NCBI GenBank assembly: GCA_021030915.1
Contig: JAGEMR010000010.1
Span: forward strand, 248,001 to 312,000
From: Astrothelium macrocarpum
Taxonomy: Eukaryota; Ascomycota; Dothideomycetes; Trypetheliales; Trypetheliaceae
Reading direction: 5' to 3'
DNA: 64,000 nt
Within the stretch, counting starts at the first letter, position 1. Every line of letters starts with the position of its first letter. The notes beneath the pieces are model-generated. The model ran no database searches. It was not told the origin of the DNA and saw only the letters and a program-made list of their open reading frames with translations. The translations under genes and the position numbers were made by a program. Positions 31,199-42,447 of the stretch are shown here, piece by piece.

Positions 31199-33570
31199 AT
31201 GGCGGTCTTTCATTTCGCTCTCCTTACCCTTGCCTGCTTTCTAAACCTGTCAGCAGCACAGTCTGAGGATCCAGTGGCCGACTTTTGTAGGCGGTTTGGA
31301 CACCAAACAACGGTAATCGGTAGGGAACTTTACATTGATGGAGGATTGGTGAACTGGAATCCACTTACTTCGAACCCGACTAATTACACGAGTAAATGCG
31401 CTTCTATGATCTTGATCATCGCCGCAGACTAATCTTGAAACAGACACATGGCTACTCAACCAAGACCTCGATGTTGGCAACGGCCAAGGTTTTCCGCAGC
31501 TTTATTCCAATCTGTCGAAGAACAGTACAATCCCTGACGTATCTGGTGGTATTCTATGGTCAGATAATACAAATATGTTATTCTACCAGTGGGGTGGCCA
31601 GTTTCAGAACGACCCTCAAGGCCCAACGTTTTACATTTACGACACTATCTATAATACATGGAATACGACCACATCGGATTTGTCACAAATATCACGAGTA
31701 GCTTATGGAGCTGGTACGACTGTTGAGCAAAGAGCGGAAGGATACTACTATGGAGGATGGTTGAATAATCAGACAGTGCCGGGTTGGTCTGGACCACCAG
31801 TGGCAACTAGCAATTTGATTCGATATGACATGACTACTGGCGAATTTAGCAATAATACAGGACCGGATAGTACTGGAAGGGCTGAAGGCGCCATGGTCTT
31901 TTTACCAGCTTCAGACAATGGGCTTTTGATTTACTTTGGCGGTGTTATTGACATGGGAAATGGGACTTCTGTGGGAGCGAACATGACTGTAAATGCTTGC
32001 CCACCAGCTCTCGTAAACAAGACTAACATGAGAAAAGGAAATCTGGATTTTCGACCTAAACTCAGAAAAATGGTACAGCCAGACAGCCACTGGAGATCCA
32101 GGCAATGTGCCAGACATGCGAGGGAAATTTTGTGCTGGTGTGACCTGGCCTGAAGACCAGTCATCGTACAACATGTATGAAGTCTTTTACCATTCTTTTC
32201 TGTGGTGTTTTCGAGCTAACTTGTGATCAGTTATCTCTACGGAGGCCAAGGTCATCAAGGAGGTGATGTTGCTTTTGACGATGTTTACATCCTTACGCTT
32301 CCATCCTTCCAATGGATCAAGTGGTATCCGACAACGCCTGGTCCAGGCAGACCACATTACGACCTAACGTGCAATGTAATTGATGGCAGTCAAATGCTAA
32401 TCATCGGAGGTACCTTTCCACTAGATGATCAATGCGAGTATGTGAATCCAATTTCTGTTCACCTCAATCCAGGCTGATTGTTCTATTTAGCTCTCCGAAT
32501 GTCTATGGGACTCATAATTTGAATCTGGGAAAAGACGGGCCAGCTGATTCCCAGTGGGATCTATTCTATCCCAACATTACAAAGTATCAAGTTCCCCCGG
32601 AGATTATTTCCAAGGTTGGTGGAAGGTAAGCAAGGACAAGTGGAACTTCAATTTTGATAGAATTCTTGGCTTACTTCTCTCTAGCGCATCTGGAGGAGCG
32701 ACAGCCAAAGTCCCCGCGGCTGGCTTCGACAATCGCGATCTTTCTGTATATTTCACACGTACTCCCAGTTTCGCTGCACGTACAGCTACTCGGCCAATCC
32801 CTAGTGGGACCGGTGTCAGCTCTGGTGGCGGCAGCTCGGGCAGTTCAGATGCTGGCGCTATTGCTGGAGGCGTTGTCGGAGGTGTCGCAGGTCTTGCACT
32901 CATCATTGCCTTGGTTTGGTTTTGCTTGCGACGGAGACGTAATGGGAGTGCAGGTAAAAAGAAGGGAACCGTGGAGCGACGCAAAACGATTCGCGCAGAA
33001 CTTCCAGCCACTCAAGCCCCAGTTGAAGCGGGCGGAAATCCTGTGTACAGAGATGATCCCAAGCCACTTGGCTCGCCTGGATACGCTCGCAGCGGTGATC
33101 ACTCGCCAGATCCTAACGGTACCATGTCTACAACAGTGTCTTCGCTACCAGTGTATAGCAATGCACCACAATCTCCTTATGGACAGCCAAATCAAGCTGA
33201 CCAATATCAAAATTCGGCATATCACCAAAATCAGTACCAGCAAGGCTATCAGCAAGGCTATCAGCAAGTGCCGCAACAATATCAACAGCAATCTCAGTAT
33301 CAGCAGTACGACCCCTCGCAGGACATGATGCGGCAGCAACACTATCCACCTCCTCAGCAGACAGGCGCTGCTACAGGTTACGTCTCACCTCCAGAAGGAT
33401 CCTCGCCTTCGCCAGTGTCGTACGAAGCTCCACGTTCCCCGCCCACAGCCCAAAGCACGCCAGCGCATTTCTATCCCAAGCCTCTGTATCCAAATAGACA
33501 GAGTGAAGGAAAGAGAAGTCCGCAGCCTACGCACGGGAGGTTCATTGAGGAAGAGGACGAAGAGACATAA
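31199..33570 (+). CDS. Kelch-repeat single-pass membrane protein with Gln-rich cytoplasmic tail
   Basis: Six exons: 31199-31391, 31444-31988, 32038-32174, 32231-32437, 32491-32625 and 32685-33570, 700 residues. An N-terminal signal peptide (MAVFHFALLTLACFLNLSAA) is followed by kelch-type beta-propeller repeats to about residue 400, with blocks such as GGLVNWNPLTSNP, YYYGGWLNNQT, EIWIFDLNSEKWY, YLYGGQGHQGGDVAFDDVYIL and MLIIGGTF. Ser/Gly-rich stalk, then one membrane helix (about 463-487) and a basic stop-transfer RRRR. The cytoplasmic tail is Pro/Gln/Tyr-rich with direct repeats. Such proteins are common in Pezizomycotina as presumed cell-surface or polarity proteins. No enzymatic role is suggested. 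Confidence 0.92.
33237..33330 (+). repeat. Imperfect tandem repeats encoding Gln/Tyr-rich tail
   Basis: Inside the last kelch exon. A 12 bp unit caaggctatcag occurs twice in tandem and is followed by diverging CAG/CAA/TAT units. They encode QQGYQQGYQQVPQQ-type repeats. Slippage-prone coding repeat of low complexity. Confidence 0.75.
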
Positions 33571-34039
33571 TCTTGATGATGCACGTCCGTTTCTCTCCTC
33601 TTTTGTTGTGTCATTTGAAAGCGAATTTTTTGTGGCGAGGGCGTCACAGGAGGAATCTACATCTATGGAATTGAATTTGAAGTGCTGGCGCATGGATCAC
33701 ATGTTAGGGCGAGAGCACCAAGGCCATTGCTCGTTTGCACGAATCTTATACCACAAAAGGGCCAGTATCTAGCAGTAGTGTAATTGTATATTTTGATGTA
33801 ATTGCACAAGTGGAAGAGCAAAACATTACCATCTCATGTGAGCTCAGAGTATCGCGTAATGCATGTAGGATGTTAGCTGCAGGGCACGGCTTACGAAGGC
33901 CTTGTCCTGCCGAGACGTCAGCCAATTCAGCCCTGTTGGACCCTGATCTTGTTTGTTCTTTGACTTTCGCAGCCCTCCACTTTAATCAGCTCATGAATTC
34001 TCCTCCTCCAAAGACACTACAACTCGTCGCTACGATGCC
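33571..34039. other. Upstream region of the amino acid transporter
   Basis: 469 bp between two plus-strand genes. A short overlapping ATG (34035, out of frame) lies five bases before the chosen transporter start and could act as an upstream reading frame. Nothing else was supported. Confidence 0.45.
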
Positions 34040-36506
34040 ATGGCCAAGGCCGAACATGATCGAGATGCAGCGGAGACCAGCTCAGAGTCCGCGAGGCTAC
34101 TATCAGACAGCCCCTCGCCCATAGAAGAAGATGCAGAGCTGGTGCTCTACAAGAAACCCCAACACCCATTGACCTCGAGCACCAACTCTCATGCCATCTT
34201 TTCTCCACCTCCCTCCAACCCAGCGGATCCAGCTACAAGCGAAGATGCCTCCCTCGCTCACACCGACGGCTCTCCCCCCACGACGACTACCACCTCCCCG
34301 AACCCACGCCCGAACCACACCCGACGACAAAGCTCCTTCGCCCAACCCCGGCCCGACGGCACGCCCCGAACGCCCAACCGCGTCCGCTTCGAAGTCGACG
34401 ACCGCCAAGTCGCCCCCGACCACCCGCTGAGCCCGCGGCGACCCACCCACGCCAACGGCGTCCCGCGCGGAGGAGGAGGAGCAGCAGCAGCCAACGGGCA
34501 CGCTCGCCACGCGCCGTCGTCCGACCCGTCGTGGCTCGACGACGAAGACTACATGGCTAGCCCCGTGGATGGCACGTTCAACGGCTTGGGCAGCGGGTTG
34601 CGGCGGGATGGCGTAGCCGGGCAGCGCGTGCCGCTGTTGACGGATATCGAGGCGCCGAGTGTCACGGTGGCGACGCCGGAGCAGTGGGAGGAGGAGGGCG
34701 AGGAAGAGGGGGATGTGGGGGAGATGGGGGGGAGGGCGAAGAGTGGGATGCGAAGTGCGTTTATGAATATGGCGAATAGTATAATGTACGCCACCCCTTT
34801 TTTTCACGCGGATTTCTTTCTGCAGTTTGTTGGGGGAGAGGTTCCTCTAAAACTCTTTTGATACCACCCTCGGAATGTCAAGCGAGAGTAGCCGTTTGAG
34901 TCGCTATGGTTGAATTGACTGGACTTGACTGACATTGATATCTAGTGGAGCGGGTATAATCGGTCAACCATATGCATTTCGTCAAGCCGGTTTAGTTTCT
35001 GGTATCCTTTTATTAATCATTCTTACCATAGTCGTCGATTGGACGATACGGCTCATCGTCGTCAATTCCAAGCTTTCAGGCGCGAATTCTTTCCAGGCGA
35101 CAATGGAGCACTGCTTTGGGAAGAGCGGTCTCATTGCTATTTCAGTTGCTCAGTTTGCTTTGTGAGATTGTCCTATCTTACCTTCTTGGCTACGGAGATG
35201 ATTAAAATCTGAAACTAACAAGATTTCCAAGTGCATTTGGTGGCATGGTAGCGTTTTGCATCATTGTCGGCGATACGATTCCTCACGTCATGACCGCAAT
35301 ATTTCCTAGTTTTCCCAGTACACCGTTTCTATGGATATTGACAGATAGACGGGCAATTATTATCATTTTCATTCTGGGTGTTTCGTACCCTTTGAGTTTG
35401 TATAGAGATATCGCAAAGGTGAGCTTATTTTATCCCCCAACTCAAGTTTTTCCAGAACCGATTGCAGGAACAAATGCTGACACCATTTAGCTTGCCAAAG
35501 CGAGCACTTTAGCGTTACTTAGTATGCTTATAATCTTAATATCTGTAATAACGCAGGGTCCGCGGGTGCCTTCAGATATGAAAGGCCAGTTACGGGGGTC
35601 ATTGCTCATCAATAATGGCGTTTTCCAGGCTATTGGGGTAATATCTTTTGGTTCGTATTTAAAAGCATGATTCAAAACTTTAACACATCTCAAGTAGAAC
35701 CATCACTGATCCTCGATGTCTCTAGCCTTCGTCTGTCATCATAATTCTCTCCTCATTTACGGCTCCCTGAAGAAACCGACGCTTGACCGTTTTGCACGCG
35801 TGACTCATTATTCGACGAGCATTTCAATGGTTGCATGCCTTACGATGGCATTGGCCGGATACCTTAATTTTGGCGATAAGACTCAGGGCAATGTGCTGAA
35901 TAACTTTCCCTCAGATAACGTCATGGTCAACATAGCACGATTGTAAGGTCTTTCATGCAAATCCACTATTATCCCCTATTCGCCTGCAATCCGCCAAAAC
36001 ATTACGACACATCTTCAAATTCGCTGATATACGGCTCACTAGTTGTTTCGGACTCAACATGCTCACCACACTTCCCCTTGAAGCTTTCGTCTGCCGCGAA
36101 GTCATCAACACTTACTACTTTCCCCACGAACCTTTTCATCCCAATCGCCATCTCATTTTCTCCACCTCGCTCGTCGTTTCTGCTATGACGCTCAGCCTGC
36201 TCACCTGCGATCTTGGTGTGGTTTTCGAGCTTGTAGGCGCCACAAGTGCGTGCGCATTGGCCTACATCTTCCCACCGTTGTGTTACATCAAGTTGAGCAG
36301 AAAAAAGAAATGGATAGAAGGTGGATGGGAGCGGTGGTTGGCTGGAGTCGTGGTAGGATTCGGGTGTCTGGTGCTGGGCATAAGTGTGTTCTTGGCCAGT
36401 TGGAAGCTGGCGAAGAGTAAGTCTTTCCCATTCGTGATAGATCTTATACACAATCTTACTGACGGTCGCGTGCAATGTAGACGAGGGAGCTGCACAGACG
36501 TGTTAA
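34040..36506 (+). CDS. Vacuolar-type amino acid transporter (AVT/SLC38 family)
   Basis: Seven exons: 34040-34785, 34946-35161, 35232-35418, 35491-35650, 35726-35942, 36043-36416 and 36481-36506, 641 residues. About 245 N-terminal residues are hydrophilic, Ser/Pro-rich and very GC-rich at DNA level. The transporter core starts FMNMANSIIGAGIIGQPYAF, the classic AVT/AAAP first helix, and contains about 11 hydrophobic spans. Further family marks are DWTIRLIVVNSKLSG, GVISFAFVCHHNSLLIYGSL and LNMLTTLPLEAFVCREV. These resemble yeast Avt5-7 and SLC38 proton-coupled exporters or importers of neutral and basic amino acids at the vacuole. The exact member cannot be fixed. The fourth intron uses GTTCGT as donor. 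The last exon is only 26 bp. Confidence 0.92.
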
Positions 36507-36636
36507 TAGATTACACATTCAAAGATCCCGAGTCCGCCTCTTAGAATGGCAGAGACTTGGATCGATATATACATCATATGATACACATATTTTCAAGTCT
36601 TTTCAGGAACCCAACATCACAGAATTATTGATTTGT

Positions 36637-38286
36637 TCAAGGATGTATTGCAGCCCCACCCAAGGCTGTCTGGCCCCTCTTCGTTGCAGGGACGTCCTTG
36701 CCTACTTCCTGTGCGGCTTGTTCCAACTCTGGTCCCTCCAATACATTATCATCAGCATCTGAACCTCCCACCATGCTATCTTGCTCTTGCTTCGACTTTT
36801 CCACCTCTTTAATTGCCCACGCCTTCCAACCCTCGTACTTTTGATTCTCCAGCTCTGCCCCAATGTCGTTGGGCGACATGGTAAAGTAAGCTCCTGTTAC
36901 GCGTGCCTCCTCGAGCGCCACCTTTCGTTCGATGTCCTCGTAGTGTCGATGCGCATAAAATTCCTTGCGCGCAAGGTCGTAGCACAGGTTGTGCGCAAGC
37001 GGGAAGTCGTAGAGGCGGACGCAAGCGTGCGTCGCGTATTGTGCCTTTACGGCTGCGGTTTGCGCGGGCGTTTGAAGTGTGACGAAGCCACAACCGGTAG
37101 GGTCATGGGGTGCAGTTGTCGTGCGGATGATGTGTGGGTGGGAAACAGTACCCCAGGGTGAAAAGGCTTTCGCAAGAATGCGAGGGTCGGTGATATGGGA
37201 GGGTAGACCGGTGATGAAGAGAGTTTGCGGTGGTTGGTCGAGACGACGGACAAGAATCGGAGAGGTAGTGGGGCGGATGGAAAGACCGGATTTTTGGATT
37301 GCGGCAAGTGCTTGTTCAAGATTTTCAAAGCGAATACTGGCAATAGATAAATTGGCGTCGATATCAGAATCTTGGCTTTGTTCTGACACTTTGTGTTGAT
37401 CCTGATGTGGCTCCGGCTGCTCGGTATCGGTCTCAATTCTGTCAATATGATTCGCTGGGCTATGTGCTCTTGATTCGAGATAATCCATAGTGCTTGTTTC
37501 GGCGCCGGCCTCCATATCAGTTACCAACTCGGCGAAAGCGTGCGGTTCTAATGCTGCCTCTCTTTCCCCGTACAAATTTAGAGATTGTATATTGCCGCAC
37601 TAGAAGCATGTCAGTGTCGACTTGACCTCGCATGTTCTACATCGAGTGTTGTACCTCAGCAAAAAAGGCATGGACATCACTGGCGTCTACATCGTTGGGC
37701 AAATTTCTGATCACTACGGTCCGTTCTGCCTGTCGTTTGGTGTTGGCATTAGCAAAAGCATGCGGCGGCTTTATTTTTCTGAGATAGAGTTGGCGCTGAA
37801 CAACACTGTATACAATGAGATTAGCACAATGTAATTAAAATTGACAATTGTAAAAGCATTCAGATTTGCCATATAATGTTCGTACCTCTCTCCGTCCAAT
37901 GGCTTCCCAGTCTGCTTAATTCCCCTTGACCAATCCCACTTTTCCGCATCACGACCATCATTCTCGAGTATGACGCGAGGTCTGGCAAGTTCCCATGGAT
38001 GATGCGCAAAGAAGGTTTCACGAAGGTCATGTTCAAGGCCGCGTGGTATTTGCATAGGCTGGAACATTCTACTTGGACGTCGGCCTCTCTTTAATCGTTT
38101 TGGTAGCTGTGATCGATTCTCAACAACATGCTGACCGGCCTTGAAAGCAGGTCGAACGAGTAATTGAGGAGGCGGGATATCGGAGAGCACGTTATACCAT
38201 GGCGGAGGATGCTTGAGACGAGAGGCAGAAAGGAGCTGGGTCGCGGCGTGGTGGACCCGCTGGGCACTGAAGTCGTATTGGCCCAT
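36637..38286 (-). CDS. RSM25: Mitochondrial small-subunit ribosomal protein mS23 (Rsm25) with two inserted RRM-like domains
   Basis: Exons are 38286-37886, 37805-37655 and 37599-36637, 504 residues, about twice the usual mS23. N-terminal mS23 features are MGQYDFSAQRVHHAATQLL, HHPWELARPRVILENDG, DWSRGIKQTGKPLDGE and then SVVQRQLYL at the start of exon 2. C-terminal mS23 resumes at about residue 389 with CYDLARKEFYAHRHYEDIE, then EEARVTGAYF and GWKAWA. Between them (about 143-388) lie RTVVIRNLPNDVDASDVHAFF (RRM1 beta1-alpha1, split by intron 2), a long acidic loop, IRFENLEQALAAIQKSG (RRM1 second half), then QTLFITGLP...FSPWGTVS...GFVTLQTP (RRM2). All junctions are in frame. Introns are 80 bp and 55 bp. 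It shares a short promoter with a PPR protein gene. Confidence 0.9.
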
Positions 38287-38565
38287 GGCGAAGACGTAGT
38301 GTATACCGTACGATTATGAGTAGCGAGACATGGTCATTGCAGGGCTCAGTGGAGGTGAAAGCTAGAGCGGATGCATTTTTGACGGCGGAGCGGGAAGCTC
38401 AAGGAGTCTCCGCGCTTCATGCCGCCAAAGCTCATCCACCTTCAATATCCGCCCAGCTTTCTGACAATATGGATAGATTGCTAAAGAGGCTAATCCCCGG
38501 CTCACATTAATTTACAAGTCTCATATGAGCATGAGGTGATTGGCGGGCACAATGTTCGGCTTCTC
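38287..38565. promoter_or_regulatory. Divergent promoter mS23 / PPR gene with a small ORF
   Basis: 279 bp between two nuclear genes for mitochondrial proteins. It contains ATTGG (inverted CCAAT) at about 38539-38543, a site type bound by the Hap complex. A 64-codon ATG-initiated frame at 38316-38510 lies on the plus strand upstream of the PPR gene. It may be an upstream ORF or chance. Confidence 0.5.
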
Positions 38566-40485
38566 ATGTCCTTTCTCATTACGGTCAATCGAAACAGAAG
38601 CTGCTCGCATGCCTTCAAGATAACAGATGTCTCCCCCTGGAAACGGCTTTACAGAGGTTTTCATTCCAGTTCAGTGCAGAATCGCTGCTTTTGTAATTGT
38701 CGGCAAATCTCCAACAACACATGGGTTCGCATGGAGAATCTTTTCATCTCTGCCCTGGTAAGAGCGGGAACATGTCAAAAGCACACGCTTCACACTCGGG
38801 AGCCAGCTCAGAATACTTTGAGAAGAGAGACATGGTGGAGATCACAAAGAAAGAAATCTATTGGGCTGCATGGACAGACCAGGGAGTTTCGAGCTACGGT
38901 TGCTATACAAACATCACAAAGCACGCGAGACAAATTCAAAAGCATAGTGGACCCATATCCGTCATTCTCGGATGATGTCTGGAACAGTGATCAACCAAAG
39001 GACCTTTTATCAAAAACCGTTGATCCCATTAGTGCTCCTCTTCAGCCAAAGAAACATATTGAGGGTGAAAAGAGCATTTTCATAGCGAAGGATGAGAAGC
39101 AAATGGAAGAGGTAGTCGAAAAATCAGTAGGGCAACGCAACCAGAAGCGTTGGTTCTCTTCCCATCCTGACCACCGCATGGCGATTGAGACGATAAAGTC
39201 ACGTCTCCGCGATCCGCTCAGCTCACATGATGAACTCTACGAACTCTACACGAGCCTTCCCGCTCCCCGAGCTCCGTATATACCTCGAAAGACTCTACGC
39301 TGGCTTCTACATCGCCTTTCCGTTGTTCCTCGCAAGACTGAGGCCCGCATGTTACGTTACCTATCGATTCTCGATGACCTCAAAGCTGCAGATATACCGC
39401 TATCCCGCTCGCATTATACTTCTGCCATTGCTTTCGTTGGTCAAGCATTTTCTCCTGTCACTTACGAATCTGTTGCCTCTGCAATCCGTATATACCGTGC
39501 TATGGAAGCCGACAAAAGTAGCATATCCGCTAGCCCCGATTCAACCTCAATAGCTAGCCACGCAACTTTCACTGCGCTCTTCGATATCGCCGCAAAGAGT
39601 CAGAAGTTTGCTCTCGCGGAAGTCATCGCGCAAGAGATGGATAATCGCAAGCTCCGCCCTTCGCGTTATTATCGTGTTTCTCGCATTCTCTTTGAAGCTC
39701 TAAGGGGCGATGGAGAAGGCGTTAGACGAGCGTATAAAGAACTAGTTGACAATGGCGAGATTGTGGACACGGTGGCGATAAATTGTGTCATGTCAGGTCT
39801 CATTCGTGTAGGCGAGATTGCTAACGCTGAGATGGTATTCGAACGAATGAAGAAATTAGATTTGCAGAAACGGAAGGCTGCATCCGGTCAAGGAGGTGGG
39901 AAAGTAGCGAGCCCGCCGTTGGGATGGCGAAGAAAGAGAGATCTAGGTTTTCTTCTCAACAGAGCTGGAAGAGAGCTTTGGAATAAACCTGAGGCGAGGA
40001 GCAAATTCCAAAATGCGACTCCCCTTTCACCCGACGCACACTCTTTTAGTTTGTTCCTACGATACCACGCCCACACCGCCGGGAACATTGATCGTGTGAG
40101 TGAATTACTTCACGAAATGCACGCCTCGGATATACCAGTTGATAATCGCATCTACAAAATTTTGTTCCATGGGTTCGCACTGCATGGAGGTGTACGATAT
40201 ACATCTTGGAAAATTCGACATCTGGATAGAATCTGGGATGATTTCCTCAAAGTCGAGGAGCAGGATTCTACTGCGTTGAAAGAAGAGCCGAAGGATTTAG
40301 ATGAAGATGCTATCCACTTCGATACCCGTTTAGCCTGGGCAGTCCTGAGTGCGTATGCAACATGTGCAAAACAGCAGCGAACCATGGAGATTTGGGAACA
40401 GATGAAAGAAAGGTGGACGCCCAATTCCGAAGAGTTGGAGAGAATACATAGAGGATTAGCCATAAAGTTTCCCAATACTGCCTGA
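38566..40485 (+). CDS. Mitochondrial pentatricopeptide-repeat protein
   Basis: Single exon, 639 residues from the ATG at 38566. The frame stays open upstream, but only with non-ATG starts. The N-terminus is basic, Ser/Arg-rich and contains LYRGFHSSSVQNR, a typical fungal mitochondrial presequence cleavage region. Helical repeats with PPR-like spacing occupy about residues 200-620: for example SHYTSAIAFVGQ, ATFTALFDIAAKSQKFALAEVIAQEM, INCVMSGLIRVGEIANAEMVFERM and DNRIYKILFHGFALHGG. Such fungal PPR proteins bind mitochondrial transcripts and act in their maturation, stability or translation. The specific target is unknown. It is paired divergently with mS23 and followed by AIM22. Confidence 0.87.
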   Translation: MSFLITVNRNRSCSHAFKITDVSPWKRLYRGFHSSSVQNRCFCNCRQISNNTWVRMENLFISALVRAGTCQKHTLHTREPAQNTLRRETWWRSQRKKSIGLHGQTREFRATVAIQTSQSTRDKFKSIVDPYPSFSDDVWNSDQPKDLLSKTVDPISAPLQPKKHIEGEKSIFIAKDEKQMEEVVEKSVGQRNQKRWFSSHPDHRMAIETIKSRLRDPLSSHDELYELYTSLPAPRAPYIPRKTLRWLLHRLSVVPRKTEARMLRYLSILDDLKAADIPLSRSHYTSAIAFVGQAFSPVTYESVASAIRIYRAMEADKSSISASPDSTSIASHATFTALFDIAAKSQKFALAEVIAQEMDNRKLRPSRYYRVSRILFEALRGDGEGVRRAYKELVDNGEIVDTVAINCVMSGLIRVGEIANAEMVFERMKKLDLQKRKAASGQGGGKVASPPLGWRRKRDLGFLLNRAGRELWNKPEARSKFQNATPLSPDAHSFSLFLRYHAHTAGNIDRVSELLHEMHASDIPVDNRIYKILFHGFALHGGVRYTSWKIRHLDRIWDDFLKVEEQDSTALKEEPKDLDEDAIHFDTRLAWAVLSAYATCAKQQRTMEIWEQMKERWTPNSEELERIHRGLAIKFPNTA

Positions 40486-40696
40486 TAGTTGTACATAGAT
40501 TTCAGGTATGGATAGAAGTACGAGTTTGTATTTTTGGATTTGAAATGGCAACTCAATATTCGAAATCCAAGTTCTTCATTGGGGTCTGTCAGTCATGCAG
40601 ATTGCTCTCAGGACTTCTCGCTAACCCAATCAGGAAAAGCAACTTTTACTTTTCTGATGACCAACACCTCCAGCTTGCTATCTCTATAATACATGC

Positions 40697-42012
40697 ATGC
40701 CTCTCACTTGTAGGCGCTTCGAAAAGCCACTACGCGCCCTAATATCCAGACATGATCAAACACGATTTGCGCACGCTGGACTTGTCGGGCGTGTTTCATC
40801 GTCCCAGATCCAATCTTACATATCCAAATCAGATATACCTTTCGTGAATCTAGCTTTTGAACAATATTTGTTGAGAGAGTCATCGCCTGACTCCGTCATA
40901 CTCTTTTTCTATATCAATCGTCCAAGTATCATCATTGGTAGCAATCAAAACCCGTGGCTTGAGGTGAATCTTCGCCTACTCCGTGAGCCGAACTCTCCGG
41001 TCAATGAACATATAGATCTTGTTAGACGTCATTCCGGTGGTGGCACTGTTTTTCACGATCATGGGAATGTGAATTGGTCGGTCATATGTCCCTCATCACG
41101 CTTCACGAGAGACAAGCATGCCGAGATGGTTGTTCGAGCTCTGCGGAAACTCGGCGTTGAACGAGCTAGAGTCAATGAGAGGCACGACATTGTTCTTGAT
41201 CAAGGAACGACCCGGATCTCAGCTTCTAGTGAAGAGGATACGCACAAGACTCCATTCACTATACCAGATGGACCACCTGCACTAAAAGTATCCGGGTCTG
41301 CTTATAAGCTCATTAGAGCGAGGGCTCTACACCACGGCACATGTTTGATAGACTCGCCAAGTTTGGATCACATAGGTCGATTCTTACGCTCGCCAGCGAG
41401 ACCCTATATCAAGGCCAGGGGCGTTGAAAGCGTCAGCTCTCCAGTTGGCAATATCGGAGTGACCTCTTCAGATTTCATTCACACCGTACGACGTGAGTTT
41501 GAAAGAACGTACCCCGGTGGACACCAGGGTAACGATCCGGATCAACTGAATCAGTCCGAAATGCTTGATATACCTGCAGTACGTGAAACGGTCTCAAAGC
41601 TCAAGGTATATTCCCTTGTCATTTTCACGAACATTGCTGATTTAGAATCAAGGATCTTGACTGGATATTCGCTCGAACGCCATATTTTGAGCTCTCCAGC
41701 TCCCTGAAAAATACGAGCGTATCGTCTAATGAGTTATCCCCATTACCATCAACCAAGGCCGATATCTTCTTCCGAATGCGCAACGGGGTCATAACCGAAA
41801 ACTCTATTGTTGCAAATGCAGTAAATGCAGCCCCTGTTCCTCGGGAAGAACCATCTGGATTGTTCGACAACATCAAAGTTCACGAAATCAAAGACTGGAA
41901 GGCCCTAATACCAGATTCTAGTCTAGGATGGCTAAATTCAGTGCTTCCGCCGCTAATTTACGACCGTGGCCGACCTGAAACATTTCATTCCGTAGCCAGT
42001 CGATCAATTTAG
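40697..42012 (+). CDS. AIM22: Lipoate-protein ligase A homologue
   Basis: Attaches or transfers lipoyl groups onto mitochondrial 2-oxoacid dehydrogenase and glycine cleavage proteins. Exons are 40697-41605 and 41653-42012, 422 residues. The 47 bp intron ends at CAAG, because the earlier TTAG would shift the frame. Catalytic-domain motifs: NLAFEQYLL, RPSIIIGSNQNPW, RRHSGGGTVFHDHGNVNWS and KVSGSAYKLIRARALHHGTCL. The C-terminal domain begins DLDWIFARTPYFEL, followed by an extra loop and the end at SVASRSI. A short basic N-terminus (CRRFEKPLRALISRH) could direct mitochondrial import. Confidence 0.93.
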
Positions 42013-42447
42013 CCATCCATGGGCGTCTATATTCCCTAATGAAATTGCAAAGAGAATTAGCATCAAAATTTCCCTGAAAATGTCGTGAAAGTGGTCCATT
42101 TCGGGGCCTCAGTCTGAACCAGGTTCATTTCGCAATTCTACCTCGGGAGATAGCGGACATCAAGTGGCACAATACTGGAATACAAGCTCAGAGCCCGTTG
42201 CCCACGACGGGTTTGACCGTCGCGTGTGGTCTGAAATGGACAAGAAAATTATAACTATTCCTCTCAAATTTCGGCAAAAAGAAAGGAATTTTATCTGTGA
42301 ATTGACAACGACCAAAAATAAATCGAACGGCAATCCGCTCTGAAAATCGAAGAAACACAAATTAATTTGGTATATAAGCGTTCGACGCATACGGGTCGCA
42401 ACGGCAAGGGTACTCCAATCAAGTAAAGGGACTCATAGAAAAGTGCC
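42013..42447. other. Convergent intergenic region AIM22 / VTC1
   Basis: 435 bp between converging stop codons. AT-rich with no supported feature. Confidence 0.5.

Noticed and set aside
34103..34807. 234-codon minus-strand frame
   Set aside because: Antisense of the GC-rich first transporter exon.
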